NCBI GenBank assembly: GCA_964636385.1
Contig: CAZWSC010000012.1
Span: 1 to 19,489, forward strand
Direction of reading: 5' to 3'
From: CAZWSC01 sp964636385
GTDB lineage: Bacteria; Eisenbacteria; RBG-16-71-46; CAIMUX01
Length of the DNA: 19,489 nucleotides
Part shown: positions 1 through 7,195 of the stretch, piece after piece
Numbering within the stretch: position 1 is the stretch's first letter
Layout: every line of letters starts with the position of its first letter
Notes under the pieces: model-generated
Database searches by the model: none
What the model saw: the letters and a program-made list of their open reading frames with translations, nothing else
What the model was told of the DNA's origin: nothing
Translations under genes and position numbers: made by a program

Positions 1-2
1 TC

Positions 3-698
3 GGCGCATGCTGCTTCGAGGACGGAAGCTGCGAGCTTCTGACCGAGGCTGAGTGCCAGGGCGACTGGCTCGGCATGGGGACGGTCTGCGATCCGAACCC
101 CTGCCCGCAGCCCTTCGGTGCCTGCTGCTACCCCGACGGTAGCTGTGAGTACGTGGTCGAGGCTGACTGTCCGACCGGCGACTGGCGGATGTTCGAGCTC
201 TGCGATCCGAACCCGTGCGATCAACCTCAGGGCGCATGCTGCTTCGAGGACGGAAGCTGTCTCTTCCTGACCGAGGCTGAATGCGACGGCGTCTGGCTCG
301 GCATCGGTACGGTCTGTGATCCGAACCCCTGCCCGCAGCCTGCCGGTGCCTGCTGCTTCGAGGACGGCAGCTGTCTGTTCGTCACCGAGGTGGAGTGCGA
401 GGGTGAGTGGCTTGGCTTCGGCACGGTCTGCGATCCGAACCCGTGCGACCAGCCCGCCGGTGCCTGCTGCTTCGAGGACGGCAGCTGTCTGTTCGTCACC
501 GAGGCGGAGTGCGAAGGTGACTGGCTCGGCTTCGGCACGGTCTGCGATCCGAATCCGTGCCCGCAGCCTCTCGGCGCCTGCTGCGTCTTGGATACAGGCG
601 AGTGCCTTGTCCTGACCCAGGAGGACTGCGAGGCCATGGCCGGTACCGAGTACTACGGCGACTTCGTGCCGTGCGATCCGAACCCCTGCCCGCCGCCG
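3..698 (+). repeat. Six in-frame tandem repeats, 114 bp each (last 126 bp)
   Basis: Units start at 3, 117, 231, 345, 459 and 573. Units 4 and 5 (345-458 and 459-572) differ at only about 11 of 114 bases, including silent changes, so they look recently duplicated. Unit 2 is more diverged and unit 6 has a short insertion. More units may lie upstream of the window. Confidence 0.92.
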
Positions 699-749
699 AT
701 CCCGACGATTGACGGTACATGGGGTCAGATCAAGAACCACTACCGGTAG
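3..749 (+). CDS. Secreted Cys-rich tandem-repeat protein, C-terminal part (5' end outside window)
   Basis: The frame is open from base 3, so the gene enters from upstream; the first in-window ATG (75) lies inside a repeat and is not a credible start. The visible 248 residues are six tandem units of about 38 residues (the last about 42). Each starts GACC, has six cysteines, and ends in a CDPNPC motif followed by PQP, DQP or PPP. Paired cysteines in a small repeat suggest disulfide-stabilised modules outside the cytoplasm; no signal peptide is visible because the N-terminus is missing. Similar GACC...PC repeats occur, from memory, in secreted proteins of Planctomycetes and uncultured FCB-group bacteria, function unknown. 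After the repeats a Pro-rich linker leads to a C-terminal tail ending TWGQIKNHYR at the stop, nearly matching the tail of the secreted protein at 7196-7858. The reading frame is certain, the function is not. Confidence 0.85.
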   Translation, partial: GACCFEDGSCELLTEAECQGDWLGMGTVCDPNPCPQPFGACCYPDGSCEYVVEADCPTGDWRMFELCDPNPCDQPQGACCFEDGSCLFLTEAECDGVWLGIGTVCDPNPCPQPAGACCFEDGSCLFVTEVECEGEWLGFGTVCDPNPCDQPAGACCFEDGSCLFVTEAECEGDWLGFGTVCDPNPCPQPLGACCVLDTGECLVLTQEDCEAMAGTEYYGDFVPCDPNPCPPPIPTIDGTWGQIKNHYR

Positions 750-763
750 TCGGCTGACCTTTT

Positions 764-791
764 GTTGAGGATCCCTCCGGGGATCCTCAAC
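764..791 (+). terminator. Perfect 12-bp hairpin with UCCG tetraloop after the repeat-protein gene
   Basis: GTTGAGGATCC (764-774) is perfectly complementary to 781-791, and C775-G780 closes a TCCG loop (776-779). A UNCG loop closed by C-G is among the most stable RNA tetraloops. The hairpin starts 14 bases after the stop codon at 749. No T-run follows on the plus strand (a TTTT precedes the stem), so it is either an atypical terminator or an mRNA 3'-end stabiliser. Confidence 0.65.
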
Positions 792-798
792 CCCATGA

Positions 799-829
799 AG
801 CCCCGGCCTTCCGAGAGGAGGTCGGGGCT
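799..829 (+). terminator. Second GC-rich hairpin, terminator-like
   Basis: AGCCCCGGCCT (799-809) pairs with AGGTCGGGGCT (819-829) through 11 positions including one G-U, around a 9-base loop. It lies 7 bases after the preceding hairpin, making a tandem pair between the repeat-protein gene and the next gene. No T-run follows, so termination is inferred. Confidence 0.45.
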
Positions 830-884
830 CGTGCTAGGATCCCTTCTGTGCCTCCGGCAAACCGAACGGGAGGAGGACCCGCCC

Positions 885-1190
885 ATGACGCATGACCAGA
901 TATTCCTGCTCTTCTTCGGACTGCCTCTGGCAGTGCTGGGAATGGGGATCAGGCGCTCCACCGGAAGCGGAGCGTTCCTGTTCATGCTGCTGGGGGCGCT
1001 CCTCGTTTCGGTCTGGGCGCTCGGTCTGGACGCGGCTCTGCAGCAGGTCGACCTCGCCCCGGATCCGCCCGGCACAGCGGCGAGGGGCCTTCTGCGAGGG
1101 TTCGGGCCGATGGCCTGGGGGACTGGCATGCTCGGCGCCCTTGGGGCTGCCCTGCTGAGGCATCGCGGGCACGGGAGCCCGACGCCGTGA
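885..1190 (+). CDS. Small hypothetical membrane protein (101 aa)
   Basis: I do not recognise this protein. The start at 885 is chosen because a purine-rich GGGAGGAGGA (868-877) lies just upstream; the frame is open further upstream to 762, but that part runs through the two hairpins and is unlikely to be translated. The protein begins MTHDQIFLLFFGLPLAVLGM, a likely first membrane segment, followed by FLFMLLGALLVSVWALGL as a second. A Gly/Ala-rich stretch near residues 75-92 may be a third. It ends in a basic tail with HRGHG. Its stop overlaps the start of the next gene in GTGA, which indicates translational coupling to another small membrane protein. No catalytic motif is visible. Confidence 0.6.
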   Translation: MTHDQIFLLFFGLPLAVLGMGIRRSTGSGAFLFMLLGALLVSVWALGLDAALQQVDLAPDPPGTAARGLLRGFGPMAWGTGMLGALGAALLRHRGHGSPTP

Positions 1191-1531
1191 GTGCCGGGTG
1201 CGCCTGGCTGATCCTCGGATGGGTGCCGCTGTGGTTTGTCGCCCTCGCGATGGGAGCACCCCGAAGACCCGTAAGGTGGATCATGGGAGGATGCCTTGCC
1301 ACATTCGTCGCCGGAGTGGCCGCCGCAGAGATGCGCCAGCACGGCCATCTGATCCAACACCCGGGGGAGCCGTACCTCCCGGTGCCCGGCCTCTACCTGC
1401 ACGAAGTGGTACGCTTCTTCCTGATAGGAGCGTCGGGCGCGCTCGCAGGCGACTGGGCGCAGGATCTCTGGTCTCGCTTGAGGAAGCGCGGTAGTACAGG
1501 GGATACCGGTGCGACGACTACTCCTCAGTGA
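1187..1531 (+). CDS. Small hypothetical membrane protein (114 aa), coupled to the preceding gene
   Basis: The GTG start at 1187 overlaps the preceding stop codon in GTGA. I do not recognise the family. Three hydrophobic stretches are visible: AWLILGWVPLWFVALAMGA near residues 6-24, a Gly/Ala/Val-rich segment near 33-50, and VVRFFLIGASGALAG near 74-88. Between the last two is a soluble stretch with HLIQHPGEPYLPVPGLYLHE; the C-terminus is basic and then Thr-rich. With its partner it may form a small membrane complex, but nothing shows a function. The 3' end overlaps the end of the opposite-strand gene by 7 bp (1525-1531). Moderate confidence rests on the overlap geometry and hydrophobic pattern. 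Confidence 0.55.
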   Translation: MSAGCAWLILGWVPLWFVALAMGAPRRPVRWIMGGCLATFVAGVAAAEMRQHGHLIQHPGEPYLPVPGLYLHEVVRFFLIGASGALAGDWAQDLWSRLRKRGSTGDTGATTTPQ

Positions 1532-4500
1532 ACCACTGATATCTTGGAAACGCGCCCGTGGCCGCCTGTCGCAATCCTGAGGAAGTAGATGCCGCCCGGA
1601 AGCCTGCGTCCCCTGTCGTCCGATGCGTCCCACTCCAGTGCGTGCTCTCCGGCCTCCATACTGCCCTCCCATAGGGTCCGTACCCTGCGCCCCGACGCGT
1701 CGAACACCTGCATTGCCAAGGGGCCGCGGGCCTCAGTGCCGAAGCGGATTGTGGCGGAGCTCAAGATCGGGTTGGGCGATGGCTGGGCCAGGAAGAGGCG
1801 TGGGTCGGTAGCCTGATCGGCCAGGGGCGATGGCGTTCCACCGGGTATGCTGCCGGCGGCCAGCTTCCTGTTGCCGGTGTCTCGAAGGTCGTATGAGAGC
1901 TTCCAGGAAGGGGCGTTGCGGGCCTTGTCGTCATCTGACAGGGGGATCAGCTTGAACCGGCCGAGCGGTCCCCCCCGGTTGACTCCCGGAGACTCTGCGT
2001 TAACCCGGCTCAGCGAGAGTACTACAGCATCGGGTTCGAGTGCCGCGATGGCCAGGACCTCTTCATCGTGCCCCAGCAGTCCTCCTGGCGCCGGCAGATC
2101 GGCGGAATGAACCCGGATATCGTACTCCAGGCGGAGGAACGCGCCCATAAGACCGGGGAGGGGATCGCAATCGACACGGAGGTCCAGTGTCCCGTCCGCG
2201 TCCCGTACCCGCGTCACACTGAGCGGCAGCGACGTGCCCGGTGGCCCCGATCCCGCCTGTCCGGGATGCATCGTGTCGAGCTGAAGAACACCAGCATTGC
2301 TCCCCAACGTCTCCTGATAGACCAGTGGAGCGAGCTCTGCATCTTCCGGGTCGTCTGATCCGCCCCGGTTCCATCCCGCCTGGTAGAAGTACGATGCCTG
2401 GCTCGTGAAGACGAGGAGGTCGTCGATGTCCCACATGCGATCCGGGGCCGGCAGGATGTCCGGGCTCGTACCGGTGCCGGGCCCCATGTCGGCGATCGGA
2501 TCCCTGACATTCCCCGCGCCGTTCCATCCCAGCGTGAAGGCCATCTGGTCATCGAAGTCGATCCGGCCGTCCGGGGCCGGCTGCAGATGCGGGACCACGG
2601 AGTCGGCGCCCGCAGAGGTTGTGGCGATGTCACCGAGGTACGCGGCCCGCAGGCTCAGATCCCTGACCGTCCACTCCGACGGTGTTCGCCCCCGGAAATC
2701 CGTCATGGACGATCTGGTCCTGTGCAGGGAGAATGTTCCCGTGCGAACACGCCTCTGAGCCGTGATCGCATCGGGCCTGCACCTCACACGGACCGAGGCT
2801 ATCGTGTGCGGCCCGCTCTCCAGCAGGCCAACCGGCGCACCGATGACCGAGGAGAAGACCTCGAAGGTTCCTTCGCTGTTATCGTGGATTGCAGAGAAAA
2901 GCTCATCGGTGAAGGAGACTCCATTCCACATCGTCCCGGGAGTGATCGCCTCGATCTCCACCAGGCTTGTGTCGAAGGAGCCCATTACCCCTACTCCGAC
3001 CACACTGTCCGGGTAGACCAGCTCCAGCAGGACCTGCCGTACCAGGTTGTTCTGAAGGTAGAGCGTCCTGTCTCTATCGAGGGCGTCGACCGCCTGCAGA
3101 GTTGCGACCAGGCGTGAGTCCACGGTCAGGTGCCTGGATGCCGCGGACTGGTCGGTTGCGACCGTTGCCCCAGCGGCGTCCCTCAGCCGGGCATGCAGAT
3201 GATACGCGCCGTCCGGGGGTGTTCCACCAGGTGAGCGGCTGAATCGCCAGAAGGCGGATCCAGCGTTGGGCTCGACGGTTCCGGCCGGCAGGCAGAGCCG
3301 CGCAGACCGTTCGTCGAACTCAGCGGCAGTATCGAAGTAGAAGTCGACCCAGCCGTCCGGCGGCGCGTGCTGTGTCCGGAAGCGGATCGTGTACCCCGAG
3401 GCGGGTGGAAACGACGCAGGAAGCGCTGATCCGTCGGTGAACAGAAGCTCGATCTTCGGGACCGGCACCTCCTCGTACCTGGTCACCGTCCCCCTGGTGG
3501 CGTCGGTGACATGCAGGTCGAGCTCCATGCCGTTTCGCATGAAGATGACCCCGGCAGGGTCAATGAAGCTCCCCGGGCGGTTTCCGAACCCCCCCAGTGA
3601 GGTCTCCAGCACAGGCGGAGCCCCGCCGTGCGGGTTGCCGGCATCCAAGTCGCGGAAGACATGTACCTGGTGTGACCCTGGATCCGACACGGCGAGGTAG
3701 ACGCGGCCTTCTTCAGCCTCTGCGACATCGATGCCTGTGGGGTGCAGCAGCCTGGCTCCTCCCCCACGGGTTTCCGACCAGCTCACCAGATGGCGGATCA
3801 TCGGGGGCAGGTGTCGCGTCGTGTCTTCGGGCGTGAAGGCGAGCTTCTGAATCCGTCCGTTTCCCGTGTCTGCGACATACAGGTCGAATCGCCTGAGACC
3901 GGCGTTCCACCTTACGGCGATACCGCGGGGGGATGTGAACCGTTCGTCTGCCGTGCCGCTCGACCCGAAGCGGGCGACATCGGGAGTGGTCGAGTATGAG
4001 TAATCCAGCTCAGTCCCTGCAGGGGGGATGGCCCCGTGCACACCATCGCCGAACAGGATGGCTCCGGTCCACCAGTCGACCTGGAACACGCGCTCTGTGG
4101 GACCTGCGATCGAGATGTCATCCACCCGGGTCCATTGCTGTGGCGCGCGGTCGGGATCGAAGGTAATGGTGGAGAGGGATCCCTCACCCAGGGGGAAGGC
4201 TGCCGTGAAGGTCTGCCAGTTCCTGCCCACTGCGGCCGGGGTTCTGGGACGGTACTCCACACCATGGCCGGCGCCCACGGATGCCGAGTCCGAGGGTTGT
4301 GGCGCAGTGTAGCGTAAGTCCCCCGGAAGCCAGTCTCCCGCCCAGTAGCTGCCAGGGGTGGATGTCCCGCCTCCCAGCCCGATGACCTTGATGCGGTCGG
4401 CACCCTCGTCGGCCACGAACAGGTAGCGGCCGGGGTAGGCGCGGACCGTGCGCACATGCGTGACCCCCGGGGACCATTCGTCCCGGTTGAGGGCGAGCGA

Positions 4501-5718
4501 TATCCCCGGGATCCCGAGGAAGGGATCAGCCAGCGTTTGCGCGGGGGCGCTGCGGACCATGGCTCTTCCCGTGCAGGATTCCCGGATGGTGACAGAGGTG
4601 TCGGAATGCACGGTGACGATGTAGTCGCGGCCGGTTACCTGGCTTGCGTCGGTGATGACCGGGCGTGTCGCCGCAGCGAACGGCCCCGACAGGCCATCCA
4701 CTTCCGCCGAGGCGCCGCGGCCTTCGTTCATCGCGGCGGCGTACACCGCGAACGGGCGCTCGAGTCGGTCGGTGTATCTCTCTCTGACGCGCACGTGGCC
4801 GTCAGGCGTAACGGAGTAGGAGAAGAGCTGGGCGCTGCCCGCCGTCCTTCCGCCTGACGAGTCCAGCAGGAAGAGAAGATCGCAGTCATGATCAGCGGGA
4901 TCCGGGATCAGCGCCATCGAACGCATGTGACCCCAGGACAGGGGCCCTCCCGACAGCTCGTCGATCTCCGTCCTGAAGGCGTCTCCTGAGCCTCTCCGGA
5001 TGCCGTAGTCAACATCTCCGACGCCATAGCGTGCCTGGCTTCCGCCGCCGTCCTGGTAGTCCGAGATGACGTACAGGAGCTCGAAGGTGGACTCTTCAAC
5101 CAGTGAGCCTGCCGGCAGTTCGATTTGTGGGTGGTTCACTGTCGCGCCGTAGTCGAGTACGTAGACGTGGTCGGCCGCAGTCCATCCTGCCAGGGACTCG
5201 ACACGCATCCAGGTGTGCCCGTCGATGTAGACGAGGTCGGACCCGGGCAGGATCCATCGGCAGGTTTCATCCGACCATTCCGGAAGGCGGATCACGTCTG
5301 TACCATACTCGCCAGGCCCGGGAACACCCGGGGATTCGACCCAGTCGAACTCCTCGTCGGAACGCCTGCTGCCCGTTGCGTTGACCTCGAAGGCCTGGAC
5401 CCTGCGGTTGCCGGAGTCGAGGACATAGACGACCTTGCGGCCGTTGTGCAGGCGGGATGCCGCGGCGACGGGCAGGTGGAAGGGGGTTTCGATCACAGGT
5501 TGATCGGTGCGTTGCTCCAGAGTGGGATCCCTGACGACACGGAAGAACGGGCCATTCCATTCCAGCAGCGACTCGAACTGGATCGTCGGCATCTCTTCCG
5601 CCAGACACTGCCGGAAGCCGGCTGCGAGCAGCAGCACCGGCAGAAGAAGGCAGGGAAGCACAGCAGGTGTTGTTCGCTGTCTCCCGGCCTGCCCAGTGTC
5701 GGCCCGGTGGCGGTTCAT
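1525..5718 (-). CDS. Large secreted protein with NHL-type repeats, cohesin/dockerin-like modules and C-terminal FlgD-like Ig domain (1397 aa)
   Basis: The ATG at 5718 is preferred over an in-frame GTG at 5739 because AGGGGG (5729-5724) sits 5 bases before it. Residues 1 to about 41 are a signal peptide: a basic N-region, a Leu-rich core (LPCLLLPVLLLAAG), then cleavage near CLA-EE. Beta-propeller-like NHL motifs follow: VVYVLDSGNRRVQAFEV (about 96-112), YLFVADEGADRIKVIGL (about 430-447), DLYVADTGNGRIQKLAF (about 609-625) and weaker copies to about 748. An ILFGDGVHGAIPPAG segment near 552-566 interrupts them. A cohesin-like beta domain covers about 868-1025. A dockerin-like segment (about 1025-1113) has two Asp-rich loops, PDGRIDFDDQMAF and PDRMWDIDDLLVF. 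A second cohesin-like domain (about 1164-1289) precedes a FlgD-like Ig domain (about 1311-1397) with SGRRVRTL and GGIYFLRI. FlgD-like C-terminal domains are typical of exported FCB-group proteins. It is probably extracellular or surface-bound; no catalytic site is seen and the ligand is unknown. Confidence 0.88.
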   Translation of the reverse strand: MNRHRADTGQAGRQRTTPAVLPCLLLPVLLLAAGFRQCLAEEMPTIQFESLLEWNGPFFRVVRDPTLEQRTDQPVIETPFHLPVAAASRLHNGRKVVYVLDSGNRRVQAFEVNATGSRRSDEEFDWVESPGVPGPGEYGTDVIRLPEWSDETCRWILPGSDLVYIDGHTWMRVESLAGWTAADHVYVLDYGATVNHPQIELPAGSLVEESTFELLYVISDYQDGGGSQARYGVGDVDYGIRRGSGDAFRTEIDELSGGPLSWGHMRSMALIPDPADHDCDLLFLLDSSGGRTAGSAQLFSYSVTPDGHVRVRERYTDRLERPFAVYAAAMNEGRGASAEVDGLSGPFAAATRPVITDASQVTGRDYIVTVHSDTSVTIRESCTGRAMVRSAPAQTLADPFLGIPGISLALNRDEWSPGVTHVRTVRAYPGRYLFVADEGADRIKVIGLGGGTSTPGSYWAGDWLPGDLRYTAPQPSDSASVGAGHGVEYRPRTPAAVGRNWQTFTAAFPLGEGSLSTITFDPDRAPQQWTRVDDISIAGPTERVFQVDWWTGAILFGDGVHGAIPPAGTELDYSYSTTPDVARFGSSGTADERFTSPRGIAVRWNAGLRRFDLYVADTGNGRIQKLAFTPEDTTRHLPPMIRHLVSWSETRGGGARLLHPTGIDVAEAEEGRVYLAVSDPGSHQVHVFRDLDAGNPHGGAPPVLETSLGGFGNRPGSFIDPAGVIFMRNGMELDLHVTDATRGTVTRYEEVPVPKIELLFTDGSALPASFPPASGYTIRFRTQHAPPDGWVDFYFDTAAEFDERSARLCLPAGTVEPNAGSAFWRFSRSPGGTPPDGAYHLHARLRDAAGATVATDQSAASRHLTVDSRLVATLQAVDALDRDRTLYLQNNLVRQVLLELVYPDSVVGVGVMGSFDTSLVEIEAITPGTMWNGVSFTDELFSAIHDNSEGTFEVFSSVIGAPVGLLESGPHTIASVRVRCRPDAITAQRRVRTGTFSLHRTRSSMTDFRGRTPSEWTVRDLSLRAAYLGDIATTSAGADSVVPHLQPAPDGRIDFDDQMAFTLGWNGAGNVRDPIADMGPGTGTSPDILPAPDRMWDIDDLLVFTSQASYFYQAGWNRGGSDDPEDAELAPLVYQETLGSNAGVLQLDTMHPGQAGSGPPGTSLPLSVTRVRDADGTLDLRVDCDPLPGLMGAFLRLEYDIRVHSADLPAPGGLLGHDEEVLAIAALEPDAVVLSLSRVNAESPGVNRGGPLGRFKLIPLSDDDKARNAPSWKLSYDLRDTGNRKLAAGSIPGGTPSPLADQATDPRLFLAQPSPNPILSSATIRFGTEARGPLAMQVFDASGRRVRTLWEGSMEAGEHALEWDASDDRGRRLPGGIYFLRIATGGHGRVSKISVVH

Positions 5719-6020
5719 ACTTTCCCCCTTGTCTGCCACACTCGCCTGTCACGCCAGAAACGGGCCAAGTTGCATGGCATACGGCACAGGGCATCGCCGT
5801 TTCCTCTTATCTATAGGTGGTACAGGTGGTTGGAAGCGGGCAGCCCGCGGCGGAGCCCGAAGACGATACAGCCTGGCCTGACAGGACGACAGCCGGGAGA
5901 AGGCGAAATGCACTGTAAGGCGGATCAATCGTGCAGTGTTCAGGGCCGGGAGACACGGGGGCCGTCCGCTGATATGCTCATGCCCGGGAAGAACGCCAGC
6001 CGGACAACGGAGGTGAACCC
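5719..6020. other. Divergent intergenic region between the large secreted protein and ychF
   Basis: These 302 bp separate two divergent genes, so both promoters should lie here. I find no convincing -35/-10 pair; TATAGA on the minus strand (5815-5810) lacks a matching -35 element. The ribosome-binding sites at the edges are clear: AGGGGG for the minus gene and GGAGGT (6009-6014) for ychF. An open frame across the region is antisense shadow coding. Confidence 0.5.
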
Positions 6021-7130
6021 ATGTCTCTTCAGATAGGGATCATCGGCATGCCGAACGTCGGCAAGTCCACTCTGCTGAATGCTCTCACTCACGCGCACGC
6101 CGAAGCTTCCAACTACCCCTTCTGCACGATCGAGAAGAACGTCGCGGTGACGGAAGTCGATGATCCCAGGCTGCGCTCCCTGGCCGGGCTTCTTCACCCG
6201 GAGGAGACCGTTCCGGCGGTTATACAGTTCGTGGACATCGCCGGTCTCGTGAGAGGCGCGTCCAGGGGAGAGGGGCTGGGAAACAGGTTCCTGGGCCACA
6301 TTCGTGAGGCGGACGCGCTCGTTCACGTGGTCCGCGCCTTTGCGAGCGACACGGTGGCGCACGTCGATGGCGATGTCGATCCACGGCGCGACCTCGAAGT
6401 CGTCATGACCGAGCTGATGCTGGCAGACCTGCAGTCGGTGGAGGCACAGATCGAGAAGACACGCAAACAGGCAAAGGGGAACCCGAGGGAGGCGGAGGAT
6501 CGAATGCGATCACTGGAGCGGATGGCGGCGAGGCTGGCCGAAGGCCGTCCGTTGTCGGAACTGGCCGCATCAGGGTCTCCCGAGGATGCCGCGGACCTGG
6601 AACTGGCCCGGGAACTGTTCCTCCTTTCACACAAGCCTGTCCTCGTTGTGGCGAATGTCGGCGAGGAGACGCTTCTCGATCCTGACGGAGACGAAATGCT
6701 GGCTGGCCTGAGGGCCGCATGCAACTGCGACGTCCATCCGCTGTCAATCAGCCTCGAGGAGGAACTGTCGCGGCTGTCGGAGGAGGAACGCGGGGAGATG
6801 GTGCGCGAACTCGGGATCCCGGGAGACGGTCCCGGCAGGCTCGTTCAGGCAGGCCGCGATCTGCTGGGGTTGATAACCTTCTACACGATTGCGAACAACA
6901 AGCTCAGGGCATGGCTCGTTCCCGGAGGCACGCCTGCTCCGGCCGCAGCCGGGCGCATACATACGGATATGGAGAGGGGGTTCATCCGTGTGGAGGTCTT
7001 CGGCCACGCGGACCTCCTGGAGTTCGGCAGCCGTGCAGAACTCCACAAGCACGGGAAGATCCGCACGGAGGGAAGGGACTACGTGATCCAGGATGGTGAT
7101 GTCCTGCAGGTGTTGTTCAAGGCGCCCTAG
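6021..7130 (+). CDS. ychF: YchF/OLA1-type P-loop ATPase (369 aa)
   Basis: This is a translation-associated P-loop NTPase of the Obg family; characterised members bind ribosomes, prefer ATP over GTP and are linked to oxidative-stress responses. The P-loop GMPNVGKST is at about residues 9-17. G3 is DIAG (72-75), followed by the GASRGEGLGNRFL switch segment typical of YchF. The G4 position is NVGE (212-215) instead of NKxD, the change that explains ATP preference in the family. A helical insertion spans about 130-180. The C-terminal TGS domain starts near LITFYTIANNKLRAW and includes IHTDMERGFIRVEV and the closing DGDVLQVLF. Length matches the usual 360-370 residues. The ATG at 6021 has GGAGGT 6 bases upstream. 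It appears monocistronic, facing a convergent gene with a strong hairpin between them. Confidence 0.97.
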   Translation: MSLQIGIIGMPNVGKSTLLNALTHAHAEASNYPFCTIEKNVAVTEVDDPRLRSLAGLLHPEETVPAVIQFVDIAGLVRGASRGEGLGNRFLGHIREADALVHVVRAFASDTVAHVDGDVDPRRDLEVVMTELMLADLQSVEAQIEKTRKQAKGNPREAEDRMRSLERMAARLAEGRPLSELAASGSPEDAADLELARELFLLSHKPVLVVANVGEETLLDPDGDEMLAGLRAACNCDVHPLSISLEEELSRLSEEERGEMVRELGIPGDGPGRLVQAGRDLLGLITFYTIANNKLRAWLVPGGTPAPAAAGRIHTDMERGFIRVEVFGHADLLEFGSRAELHKHGKIRTEGRDYVIQDGDVLQVLFKAP

Positions 7131-7142
7131 CCGGGAATGCGA

Positions 7143-7172
7143 CAGGGCCCGGCAATCCATCGCCGGGCCCTG
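7143..7172. terminator. Hairpin between convergent ychF and the small secreted protein
   Basis: CAGGGCCCGGC (7143-7153) pairs perfectly with 7162-7172 around an 8-base loop. It begins 12 bases after the ychF stop and can serve either strand. No T-run follows on the plus strand. A smaller GCAGG/CCTGC hairpin (7179-7192) lies next to it. Confidence 0.7.
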
Positions 7173-7195
7173 CCAGATGCAGGCCGTCCTGCAGT

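Noticed and set aside
3..698. CRISPR-like array
   Set aside because: The repeats are contiguous, have no spacers, keep one reading frame and vary as coding sequence does.
740..1672. 310-residue minus-strand frame opposite the two small membrane genes
   Set aside because: It is Arg/Pro/Ser-rich without domains, as expected for an antisense frame in GC-rich DNA. The plus-strand pair has hydrophobic segments, a ribosome-binding site and a GTGA overlap.
5125..6036. 303-residue plus-strand frame crossing the start of the large secreted protein and the divergent gap
   Set aside because: It is antisense to a clear signal peptide and propeller repeats, overlaps the ychF start, and has no recognisable motif or ribosome-binding site.
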